From positions 1,740,826-1,788,706 of the forward strand of contig PJRA01000519.1 of the NCBI GenBank assembly GCA_016987375.1: a DNA stretch of 47,881 nucleotides. The letters run 5' to 3'. Position numbers and translations under genes: made by a program. Source of the DNA: Brachionus koreanus. Its lineage: Eukaryota > Rotifera > Eurotatoria > Ploima > Brachionidae. Below are positions 10,455-20,124 of the stretch, piece by piece. The stretch's first letter is position 1. Every line of letters starts with the position of its first letter. The notes under the pieces were generated by a model. It had not been told where the DNA came from and did no database searches. It saw nothing but the letters and a program-made list of their open reading frames with translations.

Positions 10455-10475
10455 TTTCTAATACTTTAATAAATA
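10455..10475 (+). promoter_or_regulatory. Polyadenylation signal region of GPCR A1
   Basis: ACTTTAATAAATATG contains AATAAA about 50 bp after the stop codon and is preserved in the second copy (about 40295). This is the likely poly(A) signal, although AATAAA is common in such AT-rich DNA. Confidence 0.45.
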
Positions 10476-10566
10476 TGTGATTTTAATAATATTTTTTTAT
10501 TTTTAGTTAAAATTTTTATAAAATACTATACTGCATAATAAATATTTTAAAGACTTTTTGAAAATT

Positions 10567-10608
10567 CATTAAAAGTCATCTGCAAGTCTGAATTTGGACT
10601 TTTTAATG
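10567..10608. other. Hairpin downstream of GPCR A1, conserved in the duplicate
   Basis: CATTAAAAGTC and GACTTTTTAATG can pair around a 19-nt loop. The same structure occurs after GPCR A2 at about 40390-40432, with one arm altered (GACTTTTTAAGG). It could be a small element terminus or a 3' processing structure. Confidence 0.5.
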
Positions 10609-10737
10609 ACTATTTTTTCCTCATTTTTATAAAAGTCTGGTTTGTAATTATTGTAAAAAAATCAGTTTGATTTAGCGTGTTTGCCAATTTAAAAAGTTTC
10701 CCTATCAAGTTCAATTTCAATCAAATAGCATTTTTTT

Positions 10738-11235
10738 GGCAACATGAAGTATAGTACGATTGTACTGTACGATTCCAGTACTATTCGTGACGAAAAAAGC
10801 TAACGATTCAACACATACTTCTTATATATACCCACCCTGAGTACAGCTTAAGAAAAAAAATTTTAGACCCTCTTAAAATTTAAAAAAAAAAATATTTTTT
10901 ATTTTTTTATTATAATTACTTTGAATAGTATAAATTTGTACGATTCAAGGGTTATCAAAAATTTTGTACAAAAAATATTGTACATTGTGTACAAACTTCT
11001 ATATTAGCAAAATAACCAATCGTACTAGTAGTTTATTAAAAAAAAGAAAAAAAATTTTTGCCTCTATATTTGAAACATGAGGGTCCATCAGAATAAAAAA
11101 ATTTCATTCTACCAAAAAAAAAACTTCATGTACACTCTGTACATAAATTTGTACATCCGCTGTAAAAAACTCAGCCTGGAAATTAATTTCTAACCCAATT
11201 GTACAATATAAACCCATTTTTTTCCTCATTTTTTT
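10738..11235. mobile_element. ~0.5-kb insertion specific to block A, flanked by CATTTTTTT
   Basis: Block B lacks this DNA: its sequence passes directly from AAATAGCATTTTTTT to CCATTGCATC (about 40551-40568). In block A the same junctions flank about 500 bp, with CATTTTTTT at 10729-10737 and again at 11227-11235 as a possible 9-bp target-site duplication. The insert has many GTAC-centred motifs (GTACGATTGTACTGTACGAT and TGTACAT/GTGTACA), no coding region, and no clear terminal inverted repeats. The class is unresolved. The duplication is T-rich, so its value as evidence is limited. Confidence 0.6.
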
Positions 11236-11276
11236 CCATCGCATCATCTTTATTTACTCCTTAAAGAATACTGCTT

Positions 11277-11444
11277 AATTGTCTATCTTTTGAATTGTGG
11301 GTTGATGCAATTTTAAAGCAATTATGTCTTTGTCGTTATCAGTATTATCAAAGAAAAACCTCAGAGAATGAAGGCTTTTTTTAACTACATACTGAGAAAA
11401 TTCTTCTTCAATCCAACTTTTAATTATAGGAAGTTTAAAAACTT
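11277..11444 (-). pseudogene. Unrecognised coding remnant, block A copy
   Basis: The minus strand is open for 55 codons, including IIKSWIEEEFSQYVVKKSL, then HSLRFFFDNTDNDKDIIAL, then KLHQPTIQKIDN and a stop. The block B counterpart (40548-40745) encodes nearly the same peptide and continues 16 residues further before its stop, so the copy here appears truncated by a substitution. An AG acceptor (GTAGCTAAAG) lies directly upstream, suggesting the last exon of a gene. The family is not recognised. It lies on the opposite strand behind the GPCR. Confidence 0.5.
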
Positions 11445-11769
11445 TAGCTACCTATGTTGTTGTTAACCTGATATATTTCTGATTCTATCTCGAAATTTCA
11501 CCTATAAGCAGACAATTAAAATAACAGCAAATCTTTGAATTTAATTTCTAAATTCATGTTTTTATCTAAATGGGTCATTTTCTTAAATGAACATTAACTT
11601 AATTGAGTTTTTCAAGTATTTTTTGTGGATAGATATGGCATGGACTACAGCCTAATTTGCCAAAAAGGTAATTATTATTAGGTATTTCAAGGTTTGGCAT
11701 GAAGGTCTCTTCTATAAACTAATTAAAGTTCAAGGTAAAAATTAATAACTTTACATCAGATTCGTTTCC

Positions 11770-12700
11770 AATTAGAGAAGTCATTGGATGGTGTACTAAG
11801 AGAGGAAAAAGTTGGGTTCAGAAGAGGAAGAGAGTGTTTTGATCAAATATTTGCTCTTAGAAACATCATAGAACAAGTTTGGAAAGGAAAAGTATGTAAA
11901 AATATAAGCTGGGCTCTTTTTAATGTTTTTATTTAAATTAAAATATAAATTTTATTTTCACTATTTAGTTAAAATAATGAGATATTTTTAATAAATAAAT
12001 AAAAAGAAAACGCTTAAGTCCAAAACTAGGTTATAAGAACAATCTTTTTTAATTGCATTGCATCGCATGATTAATAAAAATTTGTGCAATATTGTAATAT
12101 TATAAAGTCTAAAGTGTATTGTTTGAAATATTATTTTGAATTTATGTTGAGCGTGATTATTTGCTGTTTCACAAGTACACTATATGTTAACTTCATAGAC
12201 TATAAGAAAGCCTTTGATCGCGTTCATAGAGAAACTTTTTGGACCATACTCAGAACTATAGGTATACCAGAAAAACGTTAACTCGATAAAGATCTTCTAC
12301 GAAGAATTCGAGTGTAGTATAATTCTGCAAAGAAGTCAATTTCAAAGTTAATACAGAGGTGAGACAAGGATGCGTTCTCTCTACAATTCTGTTACTAGTC
12401 TATATAGACTATGTAATGAGGAAATCAACCGCTAATCCCAGAGGTATTCAGTGGAGTCTTACCACAAAACTTGAAGACCTGGACTTTGCAGATGATCTTG
12501 TGTTTATAGCAAAAACAGAAGCTAATATAAACCTCAAAACGCAAGATCCTGTGAATAAATGCTAAATAAACTGGACTTATACATTCCAAACTTGTAGTTT
12601 AAGAAGAAATCTAAAAATACACTGGCCTGATACAATAACAAATGTCAAACTATTCAAAAAAACATATTCGGAATCAATGGGCCTGTGCATAAAGAACAAA
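11770..12700 (+). pseudogene. LINE-type reverse transcriptase pseudogene, block A copy
   Basis: Pieces of a non-LTR RT are readable on the plus strand. These are LREEKVGFRRGRECFDQIFA (about 11795-11855), FIDYKKAFDRVHRETFW (about 12195-12245, motif A with catalytic Asp), MRQGCVLSTILLLVYIDYVM (12359-12418, motif B), DFADDLVFIAK (about 12484-12516, catalytic ADD) and NLKIHWPDTITNVKLFKKT (about 12610-12665, C-terminal block). The interval 11890-12170 interrupts the domain between the first two blocks and starts GTATGT, like an intron. Stops and deletions make the copy inactive. The pattern resembles RTE/R4-like LINE RT. It joins directly to a GPCR fragment at about 12703. Confidence 0.8.
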
Positions 12701-12702
12701 AT

Positions 12703-12890
12703 ATTGCGATAGCTCATTCAATTTATTTTGTACACCTGGTTATTCGGATTACCTGACAAATATTTATCTGTATTTATTAAAATCGGACGAAGAAAAAAAT
12801 TTACAACATTTGAAATATTCATGCTCAATTTGTACAAAGTTTTGGGTTCAATATTTTCAACATTTCTTAAGGACATTTTGAACCTGAAAA
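12703..12890 (+). pseudogene. GPCR fragment (type B), block A copy
   Basis: ACTCATTCAATTTA-type sequence followed by FCTPGY-like and FEIFMLN-like segments matches parts of the intact minus-strand GPCR at 31017-31961: the extracellular loop 2 block and the TM6 block, with the intervening TM5 and loop 3 deleted. The homologous copy is 45018-45299. It has no start codon and no complete helix set. It is a pseudogene piece that was present before the block duplication. Confidence 0.7.
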
Positions 12891-13758
12891 TCTAACATTG
12901 ATTTTTCATTTTTTTAAAAAACCATTATGATATTTGAATTCAACGACCAAAAATACATTATAGTGCACTTGATTTTTAATTTTTAAATTAAGTCTCCGAA
13001 GTTGACCAACTCAAAAAAGTTAATAGTATTCAAATTCATATAACTAATGAATACAAAAGCTTGATATAATAATTGACCCCTCTATTGATAGCTGAGACTA
13101 TAAGCTACAATAGTATAATATAATCATAGTTATTATAATTATTTTTGGCCAAGTAATACACAATAATAAGAAAAATCGACTTTTTTAGAATTCAAAGTTG
13201 AGTTTTGATTCCTTCCCTTAATTTTTACAATAAGGTGGACCACGATTCTGAAAGCGCATCAAAAACTTTACAAACTGACAAATTTTCAGCCGTCCCTTTT
13301 TGAGTTAAAAGCTAAAAATTAAACAAATTTAGCAACAATTTATTTTTTAAAAGTGACTATTATTCGAAGATCTAAAAATTTGTTTTTTTTTCCATTAACA
13401 AATTAATCCTTTCGCTTGTTTGATAATAAATTATTCTACTATAAATTTTAGGCGAATCTAGACTTTAATCAATAATTTTCGTTTTTTTTTATTAAATGTT
13501 TATTTGGGAATTTGAGAAGAAAGAATTTACTGATGATTGACTTTGATATATTTTCTAAATAAAATTTTAAAATAGAATTATGAAAAAGACTTTTTTAATT
13601 AAGTTTAGATTCTAAATCGTTTTTCTTTCAACAAAAATTTTAATTATTAAATTATTTTAAAATTATTTTTCATATCTAATTTTTTATTAATATTTTTAGA
13701 TTAAATTTTAGTTAGGTTAGCATTAAATATTTTTTGATTAATTTTGCAAAAAATTTTT
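12891..13758. other. AT-rich intergenic DNA
   Basis: I see no gene, RNA or bounded repeat here. The interval lies between the GPCR fragment and the 3' end of the thaumatin-like gene, and block B has lost most of it. Confidence 0.5.
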
Positions 13759-14961
13759 TTAACAAAATTTAATATTGTAATTTGTATTCCGGCAAAAAAA
13801 TGTGCTTGTTGAATCATCATATGCATAGCTATAAGCAGATGGACATGCATTCTTATAGATTTTTGGGTAATTTATTGGCCACTGATATGATTTACAAGTT
13901 TCTGGAGTTCCATGAGCACCACGACAACAATAAGAATCAGTTTGAAATTTTTCACAAGCACTCAAACAACCAATAACTTGACCAGATGAACCGTACTTTC
14001 TCAATTCGCTTGGACATATTCGATTTAGATCTTGAATACATGATGGATTTTTGCACCAATATTCACCACTACCTGAAGAGGGATTAGTGACTTCAATGGC
14101 CATTTTTAGATTGTACCCATCGACCAAACTAACATCGTAAAAATCTTGATTACCACTTGCATTTAGAGTAAATTCGGCAAGAGTAGCAGGGGTCTGACCT
14201 AAATATGAAAAGAATTTTAATTATTTATTCTAATAAAGTAGCTGGAAATTAAGTTTTGAATTCACACTTGCCTCCTCTCTGTACTCCACCATTGGCACAC
14301 TTTACCCATGGACCACAATCTCCAGTTTCACATCTAAATTGACCACTTTTGTAATTACAATTTGTTCTACCCCAAATACGACCAGCATAATAATCTTTTG
14401 GAACTTTGACTGAGTATGATTGGCCACTTTTCAATTCCCATCCACCATCTTGTGGTACTCTCCAATTCGGATTCGATTTGCTTCTACCTTGCATTCCGAC
14501 CCAAACAGTGAATGGACAATTATTTATTGTTTTGAATTCAACTTTACGAACAATTTTTTACTAAATTAGCTTTTTAAAATAGGAATTAAAAACAAAAACA
14601 AACCACTATTTGCATCCGGTTGAGAAAAAGATGAAGGTTGTTGACTCGGTTGGTTAGGAGAAGGAATGTTTATTTGTGGTGATCCTTGTTTGTTAACTGT
14701 TCCACAAACAAAGCTGTAATCTTTTGTTACAGCATTTTGCTGTGAGACTGATCCTGTTTTCATCCAACAAGTTCCGCCATTATGATTATTCCAAGTAAAA
14801 TGAGTGCATCCGTTTGTCGAAGCACAAATGCCACCACATTGATCACCTGATGATTTTACATTATTCAAATCATTTCCATAAAAATCACATCCCATAGCCC
14901 AGCTACCACTAGCTGCATTATGCCACTCGATTGCTTCTATTGTAACAGCAAGTGCAAAAAA
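13759..14961 (-). CDS. Thaumatin-like protein with N-terminal PAN/apple-type domain
   Basis: This is a secreted Cys-rich protein gene with three exons visible: 14604-14961, 14266-14541 and 13759-14198. The introns are 62 and 67 bp, and both are GT-AG. Exon 1 has a hydrophobic start (FFALAVTIEAIEW), a PAN-like module (CGGICASTNGCTHFTWNN, then GGTCWMKTG) and a Pro/Ser/Gln linker. Exons 2-3 form the thaumatin domain: NNCPFTVWVGMQG, the signature GQFRCETGDCGPWVKC, then TPATLAEFTLN, DFYDVSLVDGYN and the ending STSTFFCRNTNYNIKFC. The REDDD-type acidic cleft residues appear present. No ATG was found in frame at the 5' end, so a small first exon probably lies upstream of 14961. Family members bind or cleave beta-glucans or act in defence. 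The role here is inferred only. Confidence 0.88.
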
Positions 14962-15800
14962 CTTATTTAAGAATAGTCATTATAAAGTAAACTAAATCCG
15001 ATAAAAATTTTTATTCAATTACCAAAAGATATTTTTTTCCAAACATAATAGTAGAATTTAATTGTATTTATTTGAATTTACTTAAATTAGATAATGACTT
15101 AAGAAATATTTTTTAAAAAATAAAAATTTACACAAAGCTTTTTATAGATGAAAAATTTAACCTACAAACAGCTTTTAGTTTAGTTGATTATTCATTTTAA
15201 AATTGAAAGTATCAATAATATCTTTTTTTTTAAATTAAAAAAGAAATCCAATACTAAACATTTTGTTATTTGAGTGGTTTATTGACATTTTATCACTTTT
15301 TTTTAAGCAACAAAGTACAAATTCTTGAAATAAAAATGTGATTTCCAAAATAATTTAATTTAATTAAAATTTCAAAATTTGATTCAAATCTAAAAATAAA
15401 TTTTAAAAGGCAATTTTTGATTTTTTTAAATTAAAATTTTCTCAAAATAAACTTTATTTATTATAGCCTAAAAAAAAAAACAAAATTATTATTTTGCGAT
15501 CTGATGGATGGTCGGAACGAATTTTATAAAAAATTTTAACCGCCCAAATATACGGTTAACAAAAAATGGTCAGTCAAAAAATATTGACATCCAGCCAGCA
15601 TTTGAGCTATTTTTGTTAAATTTAGATATTTTTATTTGAAATTTTAATTTACAATCAAATGTTTTTTTCTGATTTAGCTCGCATGCAAATTCTTTACTGG
15701 AGAGCATTTTTATTAGTGTTGGGTGTCGACTAGGATTTTTTTTAGTCGACTACAGTCCATCCGGAATTAAATCATCATTAAAGTTTTTATTTAATTTAGA
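14962..15800. other. Upstream region of the thaumatin-like gene
   Basis: This region has no gene, but 14962-15650 is alignable with block B (45733-46335, 46565-46604 and 47192-47270) and gives the empty sites of the SINE and TIR insertions there (15546-15560 and about 15571-15580). The missing first exon of the thaumatin-like gene should be here. Around 15716-15762, TCGACTAGG and TAGTCGACTA form a short inverted repeat next to GTGTTGGGT, which is similar to hAT ends. Confidence 0.5.
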
Positions 15801-15825
15801 GTTGTTGAGGTCTGTTTTTATTGTT

Positions 15826-16260
15826 TCAAGAAGGAAGTCTTTTTTTTCCAATTTTTTGGCCCATTCTTTTTGAATTTTGCATTTCTAGCTCATGTTTTCT
15901 GATATTATCGTTTTTTTCCGAATTTAAAATTTTTTTAATCTCTTCAAGTTCTGTATTTGTATCTAATAAAGTTTGGATTTCAGCTCGATTTGAAAGCATA
16001 TCTAAATTTCTTTTTTGAATTTGTTCAGTCAAGTCATTTATAGCTTTCCTCATATTTTGCTTATCCGTTTCTATTTTATTATTCATAATATTATTATCTG
16101 CTAGTTGTTTTTCCAAATTAAAAATGATATCATCTTTTCCTTTCATGAATTTTTCGTTGTTTTTAATAAAATTTTTCGCATTATTTTTTGTTATTTTAAT
16201 TTCATTTTCATATTCTTGCATCATCATCCATAAGTCCTCCTTTTCTTTGTTCATCAAATT
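15826..16260 (-). pseudogene. Coiled-coil coding region, unassigned
   Basis: A 143-codon open frame on the minus strand is rich in Glu, Lys, Asn and Leu/Ile at heptad spacing (for example NLEKQLADNNIMNNKIETDK and AINDLTEQIQKRNLDML), so it would form a long coiled coil. It has no catalytic motif. Upstream (16260-16500) the same strand holds further similar sequence broken by stops, so this looks like the surviving part of a larger decayed gene, possibly the same as the remnant at 16929-18080. I do not recognise a family. Confidence 0.5.
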
Positions 16261-16632
16261 TATTCTCTCCTTTTATTATACATTTTATTTACATTTCGAC
16301 AAGAAATTTCATCTTCGGCAATTTTTATTTTTTTTATTGCATGTGATATCTCTTCTTTTAATTGATTTTTTTCTAAGTAATTTCCTCTATTTCTTAAATT
16401 TTCAAATTAAGTTCATCAATTTCCTTCTTCTGTTTTTGAAGTTATATTTCAAAATCCTTTTTTGGTTTAAATTTTAAATTATTAATATTTTTAAATATAC
16501 TGTGTTTTTAAATTGACTTGTTTTATACTTTCGTCAATATTTTGGAAAATAAATGCGTTTTCACTTTTTAGTTAATGTAAGAAAAATTTTTAAAATATTT
16601 TAATTAATTTTTAATAATTATATAATCTTATA

Positions 16633-16866
16633 TTATTTTTCTTTAATTGAACTTATTTGACTTTCCTTTTTTTTGGATAAATCCGTATAGATTCTTTTTA
16701 CTTGATTTTTAAACCCAAAATTTTGAATATTTTGAATATAAGAATCACCTCTTTTTAAAATATTAAATATTAACGATTTAGATTTTTTTAATTTTGTTTC
16801 AGATTTAAACCTGTCGATTGATTTTATTTTTCTAATTAGAATTTTCATATTGTTTTCGATTGACAT
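16633..16866 (-). pseudogene. Basic coiled-coil-like open stretch, unassigned
   Basis: This is a 77-codon open frame on the minus strand, Lys/Ser/Ile-rich, with KSIDRFKSETKLKKSKS and DLSKKKESQISSIKEK. It lies between the coiled-coil region and the larger remnant on the same strand and is probably part of the same decayed gene. It could also be chance in AT-rich DNA. Confidence 0.3.
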
Positions 16867-16928
16867 TTATCAGTTCATATTGAGTCGAACGTAATTTATT
16901 ATAATTATATGCAACATTATTTTTTGAA

Positions 16929-18080
16929 TTAAAAACTATTGGTTGTTTTTATTATTATATTTATTGAAAAAAAAATTAGAAAAAGACAATAAACACAATT
17001 CCTATCCTTTTTGGTGGGAGTTTTAGCAAAAATTAAAATTAAAAAAGCGGTTTTGATAAAAAAAAGGCGGTTTGTTTTAAGTTTTTTTCTCATAATTTTA
17101 TTAATACAAAAAATCATCAATTCGCAACGTGCATATACGGTGTTACGTAATTTTTTAGATATATTTCTTTGAATAGAAGCAACCATTTTTTAGTTTTTGT
17201 TTGGGTTTGTTCTGGAGTAAACGAATTTTCTCTTATTTGATTTTGAATAGTTAAAAACTTTCGCCACAATTCCCCAATCTTTTTACATTTGTTTATTTCA
17301 CTAAATCATTTTCAATATCAAAATTTTTAAAAATTTTCTTTTTACCGGTAAAGTGAAATCTCTGCATATAGAGTCACCATTTACCTAACTAGTGTATAGC
17401 TCAACTTTTATTTTACATCTGTTTTTGAGGATATCAAAATATTTTTGTAAACAGTGATGTTTTGACAAGTCTATTTGACAGCCTTGTCCTATTTCATCAT
17501 GTGCACACAAGGTCTTCACAAAAAGACCTAACAAAACATCTGTTATCCTCAAAAAAGATATCTAAAATCATCAACATATCTAAAATACAATGGGTATAAT
17601 CAAAATTCGGAATTAATCTCGGTTGTTTGTAACCTAAATTTTTTTAGTTTTTTTTCAACAATATTAATGTGCTCTTCTTTGTTTCTCGCAAAAAATTTTT
17701 TATCTGAAATAGAAAAATGTTTATCGATGACAGAGTGTGTGACATCCTAAACGGTGTTTAAAGTCTATAAATCTGGCTTTTGGTATATGACTTACTAAAT
17801 TGAATTTAGAATTCAATTGTTTTCTAATTTTTTTTACGCGGTATAATGAAGGAAGAGGAAGATTTAACTGTGATACAAACGTGGCATAAATATTGTCAGA
17901 CATACATATCCTATCTTTCAAAAACAAAACCTTTCTTAAGTCACAATCTCTAAAACCTGATTCTAAAAAGTCGAACCGAAAGGAATCTTTAAAATCTGTG
18001 TTTGAATTTTCTACGTAAACGATTCTTTGGCTTTCTAATTTTAGACTGATTTTTAATATTTTATCGTCCAAATCGATCAT
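16929..18080 (-). pseudogene. Decayed gene of unknown family
   Basis: The minus strand reads in successive frames as one protein. 17721-18080 is open and begins with an ATG (MIDLDDKILKISLKLES, then FLKDRICMSDNIYATFVSQL). Then come KKFFARNKEEHINIVEKKL, HDEIGQGCQIDLSKHHCL with YFDILKNRCKIKVELYTS, and VNGDSICRDFTLPVKK. Finally, near 17130-17210, LLFKEIYLKNYVTPYMHVAN. Stops at about 17720, 17600, 17540 and 17390 separate the pieces. The VTPYMH-type ending resembles an uncharacterised protein group I remember from transposon-rich invertebrate and fungal genomes. That recollection is weak. It is non-functional here. Confidence 0.45.
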
Positions 18081-18850
18081 TATTTTTTCGATTTGATTTT
18101 TTATTCGGGTCTTTTGTTCGTAGCTTTACTCATTGAACGAAAGTATTTGATTAAAAATCAAAAGCAAAAAAAAAAAAGAGGACGAGAACGCGAACGCGAA
18201 AAACGGAAAAGATTTCAGCGGAAATCAATCAATTGAAGATTGATCTGCAATATCAATTTATTTCAACTCTAAAGCCAAAACGAAAGGAATCGCTTGTTGT
18301 GACGATAAGATCAAAAATTTCAACAGAACTAGCAATGTTTTTTTTTAAGATTTAGTGTAAATTATGACTTTTTTAGCACCTAAGATCTAATTTTGATTAA
18401 TTATTTGACAAAAGATAACATTTGTCAAGTAGAAATCAATTCATTAAAAGTTAATTTGTCAGAAAAAAGATCGGTCTTTTATTTTGATCAACATTTAAAT
18501 AAGAAAAAATCCAAGGGAAAAGTGTTTTAGCGAATAGTTATTTAATTTTTTTTAAATCCGAATCCGTTGTTTTCAAATAATTTTTTTTTTCATTTAAGTT
18601 TTGTTTTATTTAATAAAATTTTTCGTTTGGTTATTTTGTTTCTTTTTTAAATCTAAATAAAGTTAATTTATTTTGGACCAATCAAAATCATGTTGCAATT
18701 TTATGCGTGTACTAATTATAATATTTAAAAAAAAAAATGACAGAAAAAAATCGATATGTTTCAATACTTTTTGTTCTTTTAAACGTTTTTTAAATGCAAT
18801 TTTTTTATTAATTTTATTTTGAATCTAAAATAAATTATTTTTTTTATAAG
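18081..18850. other. AT-rich DNA without recognisable gene
   Basis: A patch GAGGACGAGAACGCGAACGC (about 18179) is less AT-rich and purine-rich and lies directly upstream of the decayed gene at 16929-18080. Nothing else can be supported. Confidence 0.45.
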
Positions 18851-18854
18851 GATT

Positions 18855-19180
18855 GTAGATTACAAATAAAAATGGAGATAACTGCAAATTACAAGTAGAA
18901 TAAAAAGAACAATTTTTGAAAAAAATAAATCAGTGCAATATCAACACTTAAATCTATAGATGATCAAGTCGTTTTTATCTTTTAAATATATTCAATATAA
19001 AATTAAGATTTAGATTTTTAAATTACAGATAAATATGAAAACAATTGCATATTAGAAAAAGATGAAAGAAAATAATTTTTGAAATAATTAAATCAGTGTT
19101 ATATCAACACCTTGGTCTACAAAAGACCGAAATTGTTTTTTCTTATAAATTTAATCAATAGCGACAGTTTATAAATCAAT
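18855..19180. repeat. Tandem duplication with 163-bp unit
   Basis: Two diverged units lie head to tail. TACAAATAAAAATGG at 18861 corresponds to TACAGATAAATATG at 19024, and AAATCAGTGCAATATCAACAC at about 18927 corresponds to AAATCAGTGTTATATCAACAC at about 19090. Both offsets are 163 bp. The units have no coding capacity. This could be a two-unit satellite seed. Confidence 0.7.
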
Positions 19181-19198
19181 AATAAATAAAAGTAAATA

Positions 19199-19340
19199 AC
19201 GTAATTCTCCGAATTTAGTGACATGTCTTTAAAATAGAGTACTCTATTTTAGTGACACTCTGTTATAACATGTAAAAGGTTCATTTGTGACATGTCATTA
19301 AATATTTTAGTGACATGTCACTAAATTCGGATGATTACGT
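19199..19340. mobile_element. 142-bp mariner-type MITE with nested palindromes
   Basis: The ends are near-perfect inverted repeats of 29 nt (19199-19227 and 19312-19340, 27 of 29 paired) flanked by TA on both sides (19197-19198 and 19341-19342), the target-site duplication of Tc1/mariner elements. Inside are two perfect 20-bp palindromes, AAAATAGAGTACTCTATTTT (19231-19250) and TTTAGTGACATGTCACTAAA (19307-19326). It has no coding region, so it would depend on a transposase supplied elsewhere. Confidence 0.82.
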
Positions 19341-19610
19341 TAATTTTTAAAATCGGCGATGATATTTATGTTAAAATTTTTTTATTTGTTTTTAAATATG
19401 ATTTATAATTACAAAACATTTACAAAATTTTGCTTGAATTTAATAAACAATTTTATTATTTTAATTTTTATATTTTATGTAATTTTAATGCTCTTAAAAA
19501 TTTTGGCTATCCACCTTACACGAAACTAATTAGAAAGAATAAAAAATTTAATTTAATTTTTAATAATAAAAAAATACTTTTTTTTATAATCATGTAGTGT
19601 TTTTTTGATA

Positions 19611-19660
19611 ATACTGCGACCCTTTTGGGTAAAGCTTCTTTGAAGATATGGCAGTAAATT
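19611..19660 (-). mobile_element. 3' end scrap of the CR1-like LINE family
   Basis: On the minus strand AATTTACTGCCATATCTTC, then AAAGAAGCTTTACCCA and GGGTCGCAGTAT match the last 50 bp of the LINE at 41815-44412 (AATTTACTGCCATAGCTTCG ... GGGTCGCAGTAT). Similarity stops at AATTTACTGCC, so this is a very short 5'-truncated copy. It supports the hairpin-bearing 3' end as the conserved part of the family. Confidence 0.75.
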
Positions 19661-20124
19661 CGACTGATTATATTGTATTATATTTTGATTTAGGTGTCAT
19701 TGTTTATTTCAATGGAAAAATAAATGACCATTTTAAAAAAAATTAACTAGATAATAAATTAGATAATTTAAATTTATCAAATTATTATAAAATTAAAATC
19801 AAACCTTTGATAAATTTCAATTTTAAAAAAATGTACTTTTGTTTTTTTTTACCGACGTTAACTGTTTATTTTAAATTTTTGTTCAATTTAATGACAAATT
19901 TAAATTGTGTTCTTTAGTTGAATTATGATGATTAATTTTTTAAATTAAATTTTTTTTTAAAAAACTTATTCTAAAAATTCTCTTTTTAAACCTTTTTCTT
20001 CCTTTAAAAAGTCAAAAAAGTAATTTGTGTAAACTTAGATAAAAATTTCGAATTTTTCATATTTTTTTTTCAAAAGTTGAAAAGGAACATTATAGCTGTA
20101 AAATGGTTCTAGCATAGATATAAT
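19661..20124. other. AT-rich DNA without recognisable gene
   Basis: There are no supported features in this stretch. Runs of A and T dominate. Confidence 0.5.

Larger units (their letters stand above)
6760..15650. repeat. Segmental duplication, block A
   Basis: This block shares ordered, same-orientation similarity with 36600-47270. Matching landmarks are a LINE scrap (6835-7105), non-coding DNA around 7260-7760, upstream DNA from about 8570, the GPCR gene, a 3' hairpin, a coding remnant, an RT pseudogene, a GPCR fragment and the first large thaumatin exon. Block A contains an insertion at 10738-11235 that is absent from block B and lacks block B's LINE, SINE and TIR insertions. Similarity is high in the GPCR coding sequence and lower in the flanks. 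Outer limits are approximate because they were read by eye. Confidence 0.88.

Noticed and set aside
15714..15762. TCGACTAGG/TAGTCGACTA next to GTGTTGGGT, resembling a hAT end
   Set aside because: No partner terminus or 8-bp duplication was found. Similar TCGACT motifs at 26538 and 32534 are too short to link.
16124..16477. 117-codon Phe/Leu/Ser-rich plus-strand frame
   Set aside because: It is the reverse shadow of the Lys/Glu-rich coiled-coil region on the minus strand.
17551..17582. RYVDDF on the minus strand, looking like an RT active site
   Set aside because: The surrounding pieces of the same decayed gene show no other RT block, and a stop follows four residues later. Probably coincidence.
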